Below are positions 12,301 to 23,900 of a DNA stretch of 64,000 nucleotides, piece by piece (positions within the stretch are counted from its first letter, which is position 1; every line of letters begins with the position of its first letter). Origin of the DNA: Pelodera strongyloides (lineage: Eukaryota; Nematoda; Chromadorea; Rhabditida; Rhabditidae); contig JAANDG010000251.1 of assembly GCA_036852015.1 (NCBI GenBank), positions 1 through 64,000 on the forward strand. The letters are read 5' to 3'. The position numbers and the translations under genes are program-made. Below the pieces are notes generated by a model that was not told where the DNA came from, made no database searches, and saw only the letters and a list, made by a program, of their open reading frames with translations.

Positions 12301-12949
12301 TCAACATTGAAACTTCATAAAGGAGAAAGCTGCCCACAAAGTGGGAAAGTTATATATTTTAGGAAACTCACATAGAATGTAAGAGCGGACATGTTACTAA
12401 TCATAATAGGCCCATTAACCTGCATACCAATCACAGGAAAAAGGGTTGTAATTTGTTGACCGAGTATTAGCCAAAAATCGAAAATAAATGTGGTGGCCTG
12501 AACTTTGAGAATTATGTAAAAGTGCCATTCAATTCGTAAAAGGGATCGGTTCAATTTAAGGTGAACCGATCCCTTTAAGCTGCAAATACAAAGTAACAAT
12601 ACCTTCCTATTTTTTATTCACAGACTACGTGTACGCTTGCAGTGTTAGCTGGCAGTGTGAAAATTTTCATCGAATAATTTTTCGAGAGCCTGTCCCTTTA
12701 AATACAAGATTTTTTGTTCCGGTGCGCCGGGACAGTGTTATAAATAAATTAACAAGTACTTGCATGTATAAATATTAATCGGTGGCGATACTTTAGCATT
12801 TGCGGTGGTGACTTTTTTATAACCAAATATAGCGTCACGATAGTCATTATAGCGTAAATTGGGAGGGAAATTAGACTGTAAATAACTGGGAAAAGCCGTG
12901 GACGCAATAGTTGCGTGACGTTGTAAGGATAGTTTTCGTCAGGTATCAT
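9356..12949 (-). CDS. Seven-helix chemoreceptor, Str-superfamily-like
   Basis: Complete eight-exon model giving 317 residues with all phases consistent. Exons: 12764-12949, 12372-12497, 11937-12031, 10945-11056, 10380-10512, 10125-10186, 9844-9925, 9356-9513. Residues run from helix 1 (LFPVIYSLISLPIYAIMTIV) through the KKSPPQMLKY loop and helix 3 (CVFLGNVFASLG). The intracellular motif STRTKAMHMKAVV precedes helix 6, followed by FFPPAALMTPP and helix 7 with NPFISCCF; it ends in a short cytoplasmic tail. The ATG follows a splice acceptor by 3 bases. Intron 1 starts with GCAAGT, so it is a GC-AG intron, where the paralogue at 2,342-5,260 has GTAAGT. Introns contain MITEs at 11,225-11,755 and 12,537-12,578. 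Expected role: olfactory or gustatory receptor; ligand unknown. Subfamily (Str, Srh or Sri) not resolved. Confidence 0.85.
11225..11587. mobile_element. TTAA MITE, TTAAAGGGATCGG family (copy 1)
   Basis: A 363-base element with TTAA edges and long inverted arms starting TTAAAGGGATCGGCTCACC. It contains a poly-T/poly-A tract near each end and a central palindrome (GATCGATC...). Its right TTAA is also the left TTAA of the next element. It lies in an intron of the minus-strand receptor. Confidence 0.8.
11584..11755. mobile_element. TTAA hairpin MITE, GAAATGCTAGCCCC family (copy 1)
   Basis: A near-perfect palindrome of 172 bases, ends AAAGCGAAATGCTAGC, with ATTTGCAT-type octamers and GCAAATCC on each arm. 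It shares its left TTAA with the preceding element. Other copies: 20,103; 43,723; 60,888. Confidence 0.8.
12537..12578. repeat. Minimal foldback of the TTAAAGGGATCGG family
   Basis: Only the two inverted tips of the element remain, separated by a few bases. It looks like an internally deleted copy of the family at 11,225 and 63,199. Confidence 0.6.
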
Positions 12950-13845
12950 CGGCTGCAGAAAATGTCCAATGAAGAATAAATGCAAGCTACAAAATGGTAT
13001 GACACGTGGTTTGTAAAGATGTGTGCTAGGAACGAGATTACTGTGTATTATTTTCAAAGAAGAGCGCCCAACTTACGCTCGTCACTATCCATCACCGAAC
13101 AGCCCGAACTCGTCAGAATCAGAATACGCTCCCCACCAAACATATCAGCATAGGACATGACTGAATACTACCTAACCCAAATTAAGACGATCAAGATGAT
13201 ACACATTTGACAGACCAGCCTCAAGTAATCTTATTATGTAAAGTTGGGAGCTTTGCTCTTTTCTACTCTGTGTCGGAATTTCAAATAAGGACACGCAGCA
13301 ATTTGCATGGAGTGCATAGCTGTTGTCCAGCATTCAATCAGCACCAATGATATTTTCACACAAGACTCTGATCATAAAAATATAAAGGACTGCCTTACCT
13401 CCTTACTCCTTACAAGTGTTGAATATATCGAATAAGCAATGTAATAATAATATATAATATTCGATATAAAGATGTGCGAAATCTCCCAGGAAGTCTTATT
13501 GTAACATGTAACTACATGAACTATTCAACATTTCGTACGTTCAACTTCTGTCCATTCCAAAAGACAGGTGCTTTCGACAGCTTGTTCAAGTCTATTAGCC
13601 CAGGTGTAAATACCATAAAGTCGCCTCACTCAATGATAAAAAAGGAAATAAGACGTCACAAAACTTAGAAAAAGCTCGTTTCTTATGCTATATGAAACTG
13701 AAAAGTTACCCAGTATTTTGAAATACTAAACACTGGGCACCAACGTGTTTTTTGGCTTGTTTTTGAGAACCAGTAGAATAAGATCACTTCATTGACAAGA
13801 ACAGGTACACAATTAGAGGCTAATGGACTTATAATTGATGGGTAA

Positions 13846-14162
13846 TTAAAGGGTCAGGCTCCCGAGATAAACAATATTTTTATACTTTAATATAATATTC
13901 CTATTCTCAATACGAGTTAACATATATGTGTACCTAATTGCATACTAAACTTTATTCAACACGGCAATTAGTATACTCAGACATTCCGTTTTACAGCATT
14001 CTTGCCTTTTAATCAGGCTGCAAATTGGACATGAGACACGTGCTAAATGTTGGTATACAATTAGATAATGATGTGTTAACTCGTATGGTATGGAGAATGG
14101 GAATATTATATTAAAATATTAAAATATTGTTTATCTCATGAGCCTGAAGCCTGGCCCTTTAA
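13846..14162. mobile_element. TTAA MITE, TTAAAGGGTCAGGCT family
   Basis: A 317-base element bounded by TTAA with inverted arms of about 80 bases (AGATAAACAATATTTT near each end). Related ends (AAAGGGTCAGGC) occur in the elements at 23,095 and 40,076, but the interiors differ. Confidence 0.75.
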
Positions 14163-14428
14163 ATTTTCTTGGGCAGAAAGAGAAGACTTCAGAAACGTGA
14201 ATGTGAATGTTAAATCAGTAGTCAATTAAATCCAAGAGGTGTGGATTTATTTCCATCCAGAGACCAGACCTGGCGATAAAAGGAAGCAACAAAAAGTGTT
14301 ACTATTTTTTTAGATCTAAATATATATATAATACGTAATACCCATGTTTCTGTTTGTTTTTCTTATCACATTGAGTCACCTTGCTGTCTGTTCCAGTACA
14401 TAATAAACAAAGGAAATGGAAGGGCCAT

Positions 14429-14761
14429 CACTGAGGACGTTTTTGTAGCGTGACATTACAACGTTAAAATTGCAAAGTTACGGGGTGCAAACGGCGTGGA
14501 AAAAAGTTGCACGCCGTTGGGTTCTGGCATGCAAGTTGCCCACCGCAACGTTGCCGCTTGCACTTTGTGAAGAAGTAAGGTTGCCGCTTGCACGCCGTAC
14601 TCACGTCATTTCGCCTCGGGCTTTTGGCGTGCAAGCGGCGTGATAACGGCGGGCAAGTTGCACGCCATTTCCATTCCGCGTGCATTTTTGCTCGCCATCA
14701 GTTTGCCAAATGGACTTTGCACGCCGTAAGGCTACCGCTTGCACACCAACTTTCGTCAGTG
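14429..14761. mobile_element. Word-saturated element (TTGCAC/GTGCAA), CACTGA ends
   Basis: A 333-base element with imperfect inverted tips CACTGAGGACG and CGTCAGTG. The interior carries at least eight copies of GTGCAA or TTGCAC, often extended to GCACGCCG, in both orientations, and is much more GC-rich than its surroundings. The right tip (CCAACTTTCGTCAGTG) resembles the right end of the insertion in the Penelope-like element (CCAAGTTTCATCAGTG at about 52,670-52,690). Probably a small DNA transposon; superfamily not assigned. Confidence 0.55.
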
Positions 14762-16500
14762 AAGCGACAACTTGGCGATCTCACATCATCCCTTCTTTCT
14801 CTATTTCCTTGTAATTGTTCAACAAAAGCGGAGACAGCTTTGTAGTCAGGTGTACAATTACATATACCCAGAGAACACTTAAACTACTTCAGAAGTGAAA
14901 CATTCATTTGTCTATAATAACAAACATTCTTGTTATGTTTTTATAATGTTTTTTTATAAACGAGTATGTTTTTAAATGGGCCGGCCCCTCAATTACGCCA
15001 TATGATGTGCAAAGACGGAACTCAATAAGGCTGCCAAAATGCCCCGGGCAAACCTGGAACTTAGAAGATTGGACGGGGTTAGGGCGCGGTCGGAATACGT
15101 GCGTTAATTTTTTGAATATATATATATCGAGGTTCCTTCTCTCACTTATTAGAACAAGTTTTAATATTTAACGAACTTCAATTGTCCGTGGGTAGTACGT
15201 TTTCTTCATTTTTTGTGGACATATTTTTTTTCTTGTAAGCATTTAGGAATCTCCCTTGCTCCAGATGTTGGAGCCCAACTACGACGAAATTCGTCTATAT
15301 TTAAATTTTAGTTAGTGCTTTATGTGTTACCTACATTCCTACATAATAACAGTAGTGGTTATCAAAATGTAAGTAAAAGAGCAATTCCGCGTAACCCAGC
15401 ATCCCTTTAGTTACTTCTTTCTGTCCAAATTTACTTTTTTGCGCTATTTTTTCTCTCACTTTTTGTTTTTGTCGTAGCACTATTGTTATGGTGTGTTTTG
15501 CACCCACAACAACACTACAAAAATAAAAGTAAAAAGGAGAAAAATAGATTTTTGACGGAATTTGTTTTCGAAAGATACAATACCATACTACAGCGACAGA
15601 TTCTAGGGAAAAATTGTGAATTTCCCTGCTTCTGAAGTGTGTTTCTCACTGTCGACGTTTTGTCGAGAGCGTAGAATGTAGCTGACTTGATTTTTATCCC
15701 GAATTGTTCTTTATCACAACATCAAAACACAAAAAGCAAGTTGTTTGAATAACTCGTTTTTCTTTCTTTATGAGATCCGACTCGAGTAAGCTGGTTTATC
15801 CATCTATATTATCTGCAAGTCCTGATTGTAATACTCTGCAGGAAAAGGACTAGATAAGTTATTAGTAAAACTGATAATTATACACGATTTTATTCATGTA
15901 TTCATGCATGTCTCATTTTTACATTCATAGTCTATTCTTTGTTCTAATTTCTATTATTTACATTCAAGTTATTTTGGGAGTATTTTTTGGTGGAATTTTG
16001 AAATTTCATTATTTTATCTCATTTTCTCAGCGTCTAATCAGCGGAAGAACTTACTTTCTGTTCCACATTGATGTGCTTGTTTACACGCAATGCCCACAAA
16101 AACACTCATTGAAAAACATTGGAAAAACACATTGAATCGACCGGGATTCAATTGCTCACCAGCTTACTACTTTGCTAATATTATGATACTACAATGCCAC
16201 TCATAATATAATACAACTAGTGTATCTACTTTGGTAGTATATTCCCCAATAGACTCAACTACTTTCATGATAGATTAGCGGATTTTTTCATATATTATTT
16301 TCAAAAGACAACATTTTAAATTAAACTTCGCAATTTTATTACTTATTATTCGTCGTTGTTTGTGCACAATTCAAAAGCAACTGTTGGTGAATCATTTATA
16401 TGTAAGATCTAGTATTGTCCGGAAAATATTTGAGTTTCAAAATTGCAGTGTCAATTTTTTTTAAATTGTGATTGAATTTCCGGAATTGCCTAATTTTCAG
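14762..16500. other. No supported gene
   Basis: AT-rich intergenic DNA with only short open frames, such as 15,896-16,135, which is hydrophobic but has no splice or family support. I see no repeat with a second copy in the window. Confidence 0.4.
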
Positions 16501-16521
16501 TTCCTACATATTCATATAATA

Positions 16522-19311
16522 ATGGCGTTATGCCTCGACACACTGCCCGTGGAAGTAAAAGTTCTTATATTGGATCGTGTAGCCCCAGAAGAAATTAGAA
16601 AAATTACACATTTAAATCAAACTTGGCGCCATCTCGTGCAGAAGAACCGACACAGATTACGGTAAGTAATTAGCGTTCTTAATAACGATGTATCATTATC
16701 ATTGGGTAGACATAAACTAGTGAGGGCGTTATGTATGCTACAGTTTCGTTCTCCTTTCGTCATAATTCACATTTTGATTTTGCAGTTGGTTAACCATATA
16801 AGCCGTACAGTATCTATTTAAAATGCATACGATGGTCAAAATTCTGGCGGAAAATTCACATTCACGGTTTCATAGCAGTTGGGCTCAATAATCAGTAATT
16901 CAGTAATACTGCACCGGTAATAATTGTGGAAATCTTATTGTATAAAAATGTACAAAGCTTGTCTGCATTTTTGTTGGCAAGATTCACGTTACATTGTAGA
17001 TGCGAATAGTAAATCTTAAACGCAAAATACTGTGCCCTGTGGGATTCGAACCAGTAACCTCGTCGATGAATATAACTATTTCTAGAATAAGTTGATCTTC
17101 GAGCATAACTATTTCTTGCACCTTTTTGTTGCAGACGAATCTATGCGGAGGAAATTCGTTTTTACGATATCGGAGATGGAAATGTGCAAATTAATATGGT
17201 GATGCAGGGAAATCCAACTTGGACGGTATATTCAATAAATAATTTATGAATGAACAATTTTCATACTGTTCGTTCCCACTCTTGTGTTGCTTTTGCCAAT
17301 TTGTTGCGAGTCTCTTTTTGGGCGCGCCAAATTGTTGCGGCACACAACAATACATTTTCTCAGTGCATGTGGCGTTCATGGTTTAAACTGTTCAGTCACG
17401 CTTACTCTTATGAGATTCAAGTTGGAAGGCACTTCAAAAATATATTTAAAGAATAACACTTTCCAGAAAGAAGTCACTTCTCGAACGTTGCCCGCTTCAC
17501 ATGTTTTCGATTTTCTGTGGCCATTTATCACCAAGGAATTACATGTTTGTTTTCGCACAACTTATATTTTCCTCGATAATTTGTCAAGTAAAGATGCCTG
17601 ATGAACCGTTTATGTAACAAAGTATACACGTGACAGGAATGCGTATTCCAGCACTGGACCCACAGAGAGTCCAGTCTGATGGTTCTAAGAATCTAAGATT
17701 TTACATACTCGATGGTTATCTTATTGTATAAAAGAGCGTAGCGTCACTCACGTTACGGAAGTATAATTCGAATTAAATTGTTCCGCTTTGGATATAAAAG
17801 AGTGCCGCAGCTCAAAATATAATAATCGTATGTAAAAAAACGATAAAAGTCTTGCTTCACAAGATTGTTCTCTACGTTTTAGACGCTTCATAATTATGGA
17901 AAGACGCCTCAGGCGGCGTAGCCGTCTGGCAACATGATAATTTGCTTTAAAATGTGATATAATAACCTTAGGTGAATGCTTATTCTGATGTTCTACGTGA
18001 TGTTTTTGCGCAGTTCGAAGACTATTGGTTTGAAGCCGTAGAAGTGGTGCGTTATTTTTATTGTTTTGTACCAGAATAGAATAGGAACATCTGTTTTCTG
18101 AAATGAGCTTTAGAAGGAACTGCTATTCACAATGGTAAAGATACATCCAGAAACTGTAAAGTTTTCCTTGATCAATAAAAACTTCAAATTGAAACAAAAC
18201 AACAGAGAATCTGTAAAGACGTCAGCTTGACATTGGTTATTTTTGTGAGTTTTGCATGTTTTTTTTGTGTTTTTGTGAGTTTTGCATGATTTTGGTGAGC
18301 TCTATCCTTCCGACTTTTAGTTGGGCGTATTCGAGAATTGTTGTGACGTTGCCGCCCTTTCATTGATTTCTCGTTGCCCGAGAATCCGATCAATATTTAT
18401 CGATCCATGCTTTACCATTGGAAATGTACGGGAAATTGTCAAGCATATGAGGAGTGTGCAGGATATTAAGTAAGTGATTTTTCACGTTGTAGCACGCTTT
18501 ATAATTTGTTGTTGTTCATATATGATATATCTGTGCAGTTTTTCGACTTTCACCTTTACAAGCCGCGGACGATCAGAAAAAAACGCGTCTTGCCGCAGCT
18601 TAGAAGCCGTAGTACGTACCTCTTGGGTGATTAAAGTTAAAGCATTCAATACAAACTTTATTGAGATTTAAATGACAATTATCAAATATTTATTAGCAGA
18701 CTCGCTCTCCATTGGGAATTTATTTTCAATTTTTTTCCTTTATTCACTTCACTTTTTGTCAGATTGCTCTGCTCCGACAAGGATATCATCGTGGATGACA
18801 CTACTCTTCTCTCTGTGATCGAAAAATCGAACAATTCGGAAAATGGACTGAGAACCTTTTGGGTGGACACAATATGCACGGAGTTCTCTATGGCAATGGT
18901 CAAACGATTTTTATTGGTAAGTGGGTTTAATACCTATTTACAACTCCAAGAATGTAACTGAGCGCTGAGCCTTCCAAAACTCGCTTAGTTATGCATTCGA
19001 GAGAGTCGTGCCCCCGGCCGGCGAGCTACAATAAACACATTGTTTTGAGCCTACGTCACTTGACTTGTATTCCTTCTTATCACAATATTGTTTTATGATT
19101 CTCATATCTTTATTTCCAGGAGTCCAAATTCGGCCACCGTGTTTCCATTCTACTCGAACGGGTCAACGGACGACGCTATGATTTTGAGCAATTTGTCGAA
19201 AATAATTTTCAATTTTCCCGCCATTCTGGCAACTCATTTCAATTTCAAAACGCTTTTGGCGCGGAATTAAATGTTATGATTAGCAGGTTTGAGAATGAAG
19301 ATCATCAATAA
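16522..19311 (+). CDS. F-box protein (nematode type)
   Basis: Six exons (16522-16661, 17135-17225, 17972-18046, 18321-18469, 18763-18916, 19120-19311) sum to 801 bases, 266 residues, with no phase conflict. Residues 6-40 form an F-box (LPVEVKVLILDRVAPEEIRK then LNQTWRHLV), the Skp1-binding part of SCF ubiquitin ligases. The rest would be the substrate-binding half; it has the leucine/cysteine pattern of nematode F-box-associated domains (RCPRIRSIFID, LLCSDKDIIVDDTTLLSVIE), but I cannot assign a specific domain. The ATG lies 21 bases after a TTTTCAG acceptor. A polyadenylation-like AATAAA follows at about 19,331. Nematode F-box genes are typically numerous and fast evolving; the substrate is unknown. 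Confidence 0.85.
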
Positions 19312-20102
19312 CAATTAAATAATACACGTAATAAAATAAAGTACAATAAAAATAATGAAAATATGTTGTAAGCTTATTGTTTTCAGTGTTAACCATTTTA
19401 GTAACTCTACATCGTAGAATATCAATATCATGAACAGTTTGCGTTAGTTTAAGTTTTGGTTATAATTTTTATACCATACATTTCACGTCGTAATCCTGTA
19501 ATGTTACAATATCCGCAATAGCTAATCTTTTTACTTACACCTTTTATTTTACAAATAGTTAGTCTTTCACAAACGGGTTACTTACACCAAAATTGTTATT
19601 CTACTCTACGTATTCGTACATATTTTCGCAGTGTTTTTGCAACATCAACGCAACCATAATATGCCAATATGCGTCTTTCTTTGTTTGTTGACATGAATAA
19701 ACAATGTTATTTTCTGTCGTATTTTGTAAGAAAATAGTGAATGAAATAAAACTAACTCAAACACCAATACAAGCATGAAATAATTTGAGTATTTTCTTCG
19801 AAGGTGCCATATCTACTGGAAAGCATTGCGAAATTTCGACGTTGGCCCCTTTCTTCAATTAACTTCAGTATAGTGTTCGTTCAAACTTACAAATTGTTAC
19901 TGAGTAGGCGAAAGAGCGAGTTTCAGATTGCAGTAGCTTTTGTGAAGTGGTTCGTAGATAAAAAATATATAAAGTAAGCAGTACATAAAGAATAACCTAC
20001 CCTACTACCATTCCACAATGTTATAAAAGAGATAGAGTACCGGGTTATAACAACCGAATCCGCAGAAACGGTGCACCGTGGTTCGGTTCATTTCTGAAGC
20101 CT

Positions 20103-20258
20103 TAAAGCGAAATGCTAGCCCCTTTGAAAAAATTTGCATACGATAAGCAAATCCTATGTATCCTATGCTAATTTTGTACGATTGCCCAATTAGCATAGGA
20201 TACATAGGATTTGCTTATCATATGCAAATTTTCCAAACGGGCTAGCATTTCGCTTTAA
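20103..20258. mobile_element. TTAA hairpin MITE, GAAATGCTAGCCCC family (copy 2)
   Basis: A 156-base near-perfect palindrome with TTAA edges; the same arms as the copies at 11,584, 43,723 and 60,888. It lies between the F-box and oxidase genes. Confidence 0.8.
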
Positions 20259-20946
20259 CGAACTGGCCTAAACTTCCCGGAGGCCAATTTTCTCGCAAAG
20301 CCACACTGTTATGTTGATTGCAAGTACCCAATGAAGTAGATTTATCTTACAAATCGGAATAACCCGCGCTCAAAGGTTATCTTTTATCGCTAACCTTAAT
20401 TGTTTATCCCTTTTTGATCAAACTGTGTTCCCTTATCAATCACATTTCCTTGTTGTTTCCTATCAACTTTATCAGTAAACAGGCAGACGATTTCCCGAAA
20501 ACAAAAATGGAAAAACAATTCACTTCAAACCTTGTAGAGTTGCTTATTGCACGCAATTTCTTATATAATCTACTTTTTTCTTGAGTATTTTTGTACTACT
20601 AGTTAGTTTTTTCCTACTCCAGATAGTGAAAACGACAGAAACATTTAACAAAACCTAGGTTTTAGAAAGATTTACTAGTATTTTGTGCTTTGTGCTTTTG
20701 TACTAGTACATTATCTAGATTCTGGTCTTGTGGCTATTTATTCAGTGTTTTAACATCTCCATTTATATATATGTTTTTGTTCTCATTTATTATATGCAAT
20801 TTGCTAGGCGTTACCGGCACAGAATGACACATCACACAACATCTAATACATTTGAATAATGTTGCGCAGCATTCGCTTCACAAATCACGCACTGACCCAA
20901 TTTAAGGTGTTTTGTATGAGTATGATTTCTCCATGGTTCTAGAAAA

Positions 20947-23900
20947 ATGATCCGACGCAACAACCTAATCACTGTTGATGATTATCGCGAACAGGCGGAG
21001 AAAATACTTCCGAAAATCGCGCGCGACTACTATCTCAGCGGATCGGAGGAACAATTAACACTCAAGAGGAACATAGATGCATTTAACAGGTTTCATGATC
21101 AATTTTGTTGAATGATGCATGTTACAAATCCATTATTTGAGCATAAAAATTTAACGAAATCACAAATCACTAGCCATTTTGTAGAGAAAGATCAGTACTT
21201 ACAATGATAATATCGTACAAATAAATTCGACGCTGCAAATCCTGACCCTGTACCTGAGGCATCCAGCAATTTGACAGCTGGAACACGTCATCTACTCCGC
21301 CAATGATCATTGCGCTGAGGATCCAGTCATAAGACGATGTGTGAAATATCCTTGATTAAAGAGACATCCCCATGAAAAGCAGACGATTTAAAATCCCACT
21401 ATTCCAGGCTTCTAATTCGTCCTCATTGTCTTCGTGACGTATCAGAAGTGGACACTTCGGTATCGATATTGGGAAAGAACCGCCCGTGCCCAATTGGCAT
21501 TGCGCCAACTGCCTTCCACCGTTTAGCAGATGGAATGGGAGAATTGGCTACAGTGGAAGGTAAACACAACGCTTGCTCCTTATTTGTAGACTGTAGTCTG
21601 TAGTGCTACCTATTCAGCGCAATTACATCAAAGCATGTGAAAAATATAATTTTCACAACATTTCAACGTCAACCCATATTGGCAGGTGTTTCTTATCGTT
21701 AAAAATGAAATAAAAACGTTCAAATAATAAAATATTATCCTCAGGCGCATCACGATCTGATTCCATAATGATACTTTCTTCGTGGTCGACCACTGCCCTG
21801 GAAGATGTGTCAAAGTACAAAACAAATGCGGTTCTTTGGTTTCAGGTGTGCTATTGTACTGTATTGCATTTTTGTTGCCGTTGACAATTTAAATAAGACG
21901 ATTCGGTGACTCTTACACTTACAATTAGACAAAGCGCATCGCCGCCAGAAACGACAGACTAACTCAACACAACTGACGAAATAAATGAACAGTTCCGCCG
22001 AACAGTGAAGTGAATCGTCCCGAGGAAAACTGGAAAATATAGGTATAATCGTATAATTTTCGCGCGATTTCTTGTTTTTTTTTTAGTTGTATGTTTACAA
22101 AGACCGTGAAACAGTGAAAGCCCTGGTGCGCAGAGCCGAGGAAGCTGGGTTGGTGTGATTTTTCGCTCATTGAACAATTGTGGATAAAAAATCCCGAAAT
22201 TACTGTTTTTTTGAACATATCGTTTGTTTAACAGCCCCAAAATCCAAAATCATCTGTGTTGCTATGCGCTATGCTATACATAAATTATTCTGCAGATATA
22301 TGCAGTTTCATCAGTAATCTAGACGTAGATGTGGACTTCGAAAGTTTTTTTTTCTAAGATTTAAAAGAAAATTCAAGATTCTTAACCTTAAATAAATATT
22401 AATTACATACAGATTTGGTGCTATTGTTGTCACAGTGGATACGCCAGTACTTGGAAGACGACACCAATAATTGGTGTGGGTGCCGGTAGCGTAATCGGTT
22501 AGCGCATTGGCCCGGACAGCCGAAGGTGCGGGTTCGATTCCCGCCCGACCGAAACTCCAATTTTTCATTCCAAACAAAACATTAAAGTAATGTTATGGAT
22601 TTATTCTATATAAGCACATGTCGTCCGAAATTAAATGAAACTACAATAGTTTTACCTTAATTGAGTAAATTTACACAATTACAAACTTTGAGCCAGCTCG
22701 TTAGCTTACCTTTAGCGAAAGACTTGTACTTGTGGGTATATGTACTTATGCGACCGACTATGACAGTAGTCCTCTATAATAATTGCGTTATCTCATTACG
22801 GATTATATATTTAGGTTCGCCAATATGGTCAACGAAGACGAGAATGGCAAGATTAAGATGCCGAAGGTAACGCCGTACTCTCTTTCAATTACATATATTT
22901 TTTTTTATTTATTGAGATAAATATTAGACCATTTAGGTTGACTATGGTAGTTCTGGACTCCAAACTTATGTGGCAAATCAAATCAATTCATCAGTCACAT
23001 TTGAGACGCTCGAATGGCTCGTCAAGTATGTGTATTTTTCGAAGATAATTATATCGTAGTATACCAAACAGACGGCAAGGTGATTACCATGCTATTAAAG
23101 GGTCAGGCCCATTTCAAATGACCCCTATCTTTGATGATTCCATCTGATTCTCCATGTCAAATATAGTAGGATGCAATAATTTTCTACTTTTCAAGCGCAA
23201 AAATCACTCATTATTCAGCAATTTACCGTGAGCAGTCATACACAGCTATCCATCGCAGTTGGCACGCCCATTCGCGCTGATTGGCCGATATCGCAGTTAC
23301 CACGCCCAATAGAGCATATTGCCCAATTAGCGCGAAGGGGCGTGACAAATGCGATAAATAGTTGGGTATGACTGGCAGGGGTAAATCGATGAATACTGTG
23401 TGAATTTTGCGCTTGAAAATTAGAAAAATATTGCATCCTACTATATTTGACATGGAGCATCAGATGGAATCATCAAAAATAGGGGTCATTTGAAATGGGC
23501 CTGACCCTTTAATATTCTAGCGTGAAGCGCATAGTATTAGACAGCTGTAGTCCCATATGTTATGGACATATACAATGTGCTCAACAGTGGGATGTTATGC
23601 GCATATAATACACGAGAATGCCTCTAGCAGGTAAGTATACAAGTAGATCGACCGATAAAACCAAAATATGTTAATTATTTATTAACAGGTCAACCAAACT
23701 CCCGGTCATCGTAAAGGGAGTGATGCGCGGCGACGACGCCGAGATGGCAGTTCAGAAAGGCGCAAAGGGAATAATTGTATCCAATCACGGAGGACGTCAA
23801 ATGGACTCGGCTCCTGCAACGGTACGCAAGGATAATCCATACAAAGCGTGTTTTCAACTCATGGATTTCTATAAGTATAAGCTAGGTACCCAAAATAAGT

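Noticed and set aside
14464..14845. Overlapping frames in the GC-rich stretch
   Set aside because: They arise from the repeated TTGCAC/GCACGCC words, not from coding sequence.
22311..22577. Minus-strand frame reading [24 protein letters not shown]
   Set aside because: It is the reverse complement of the tRNA-like sequence, a well-known type of false protein.
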